From NCBI RefSeq assembly GCF_001723605.1, contig NZ_CP017111.1, positions 620,001-684,000 of the forward strand: a stretch of DNA of 64,000 nucleotides. The letters are read 5' to 3'. The position numbers and the translations under genes are program-made. This document shows, piece by piece, positions 63,117 through 64,000 of the stretch; the stretch's first letter is position 1, and each line of letters opens with the position of its first letter. The notes beneath the pieces were generated by a model. It saw only the letters and a program-made list of their open reading frames with translations. It was not told the origin of the DNA and searched no databases. This DNA is from Sulfurospirillum halorespirans DSM 13726. Lineage in GTDB: Bacteria > Campylobacterota > Campylobacteria > Campylobacterales > Sulfurospirillaceae.

Positions 63117-64000
63117 ATGGCAAACCTTAAAGAGATAAAAAGAAAAATTAAGAGTGTTCAGAATACTCAAAAAACAACACGCGCTATGAAGCTCGTTTCA
63201 ACTGCAAAGTTAAAACGTGCCGAAATGGCTGCGAAGCAATCACGTGTGTATGCCGTTAAAATTAACGAAGTGCTCTCAGAGATTGCTTATAAAATCAACC
63301 AGTACACGAACGGTGCGGTTGAGAGTCGTTTTTTTGATAAAAATGAGACACCCAGCACGATTGATGTCATTTTTGTGACCGCAGATAAAGGTTTGTGTGG
63401 TGGTTTTAATATTCAAACTATTAAAGCTGTCCGTAACCTTTTAGCTGAATATGGAAAACAAAATGTGACTGTTCGACTTCGTGCTGTCGGAAGAAAAGGT
63501 ATGGCATTTTTCAATTTCCAAGGAACTGAACTTTTGACCTCCTATGCAGGCGTAAGCTCATCTCCAAGTTATGAAAAAGCACAAGAAATTATTCAAAGTG
63601 CTATTGATGATTTTGTTGAGGGAAAAACTGACAAAGTGATCTTGATCCATAATGGATATAAAAATATGATTTCGCAAGAGTTGAAAATCGTGGATGTTGT
63701 ACCGGTACAATCTCCTCTTGAAACACTTGAAACAAGCTCTTTAATGGAATTAGAGCCTGATGAGAGTGGCGAAGAGATTTTAGATTCATTGTTGCAGAAA
63801 TATTTTGAATACAATATGTATTATGCACTCATTGATTCACTCGCAGCTGAACACAGTGCGAGAATGCAAGCAATGGAAAATGCAACCAACAATGCCAAAG
63901 AGCGTGTTGGCATTTTAACATTGGCATACAATAAAGCTAGACAAGAGTCTATTACTACTGAGCTCATTGAGATTATCAGTGGTGTAGAATCTATGAAATA
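63117..64000 (+). CDS. atpG: F0F1 ATP synthase subunit gamma (3' end at window edge)
   Basis: 294 codons are visible and the last complete codons read SGVESMK, followed by TA at the edge, so the stop is probably completed by the next base. [20 protein letters not shown] and [15 protein letters not shown] form the N-terminal helix; [10 protein letters not shown] and the C-terminal [10 protein letters not shown]...[18 protein letters not shown] helix complete the rotor shaft. Follows atpA by 9 bases; atpD and atpC should lie beyond the window. Confidence 0.96.
   Translation, partial: MANLKEIKRKIKSVQNTQKTTRAMKLVSTAKLKRAEMAAKQSRVYAVKINEVLSEIAYKINQYTNGAVESRFFDKNETPSTIDVIFVTADKGLCGGFNIQTIKAVRNLLAEYGKQNVTVRLRAVGRKGMAFFNFQGTELLTSYAGVSSSPSYEKAQEIIQSAIDDFVEGKTDKVILIHNGYKNMISQELKIVDVVPVQSPLETLETSSLMELEPDESGEEILDSLLQKYFEYNMYYALIDSLAAEHSARMQAMENATNNAKERVGILTLAYNKARQESITTELIEIISGVESMK

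Overview
The window is a chromosomal segment of a Campylobacterota (epsilonproteobacterial) bacterium, most likely Sulfurospirillum or a close relative. The evidence is the mix of genes (split b'/b ATP synthase subunits, fused CcsBA cytochrome c biogenesis protein, epsilon-type malate:quinone oxidoreductase, signal-peptide porins of the Sulfurospirillum type). Gene order also fits what I remember of Campylobacter jejuni (liv-ccsBA, ileS-gatA-guaB, murC-mutS2, rplU-rpmA-obg-proB-fmt-birA-parAB-atp). G+C is roughly 40% by eye. No rRNA, CRISPR array, prophage or intact insertion sequence was seen.

Layout. 1-7 kb: a partial YcaO gene, then a TetR-controlled tripartite drug-efflux operon whose membrane-fusion gene is frameshifted at a run of seven G, then a universal stress protein. 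7-14 kb: tmRNA, a lipoprotein, a divergent sensor kinase/response regulator pair and a complete TRAP transporter (dctPQM). 13.6-20.8 kb: an accessory island of small toxin-antitoxin modules (MntA/HepT, Phd/ParE, DUF4258/DUF2283, RHH/RelE, YefM/YoeB, MntA/HepT remnant) placed around two paralogous porins and separated by related short repeats, plus tiny membrane-peptide genes. 21-29.5 kb: livK-H-M-G-F branched-chain amino acid ABC transporter, ccsBA and a membrane protein. 29.5-30.1 kb: six tRNAs on the minus strand. 30-49 kb: housekeeping genes (cinA, ileS, gatA, guaB, metX, xseB, dapC-like, murC, mutS2, dapE, ridA, mqo). 49-54 kb: a coiled-coil protein, GNAT, S41 protease, CheX-like protein and pyruvate kinase. 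54-64 kb: rplU, rpmA, obgE, proB, fmt, birA, parAB and the ATP synthase operon up to atpG, which is cut by the right edge.

Two patterns are not explained by the gene list. First, the 10-bp palindrome TTACATGTAA, often extended to CTTTACATGTAAAG or longer, occurs exactly 24 times in 64 kb, in intergenic DNA and inside unrelated genes alike; chance would give well under one. Second, four leaders directly upstream of unrelated genes (usp, cinA, metX, murC) share a hairpin with a 10-bp stem, an invariant CTTTG loop and compensatory base changes in the stem, always in the sense orientation of the downstream gene. These two, and the repeat-bounded toxin-antitoxin island, are the best candidates for undescribed biology here.
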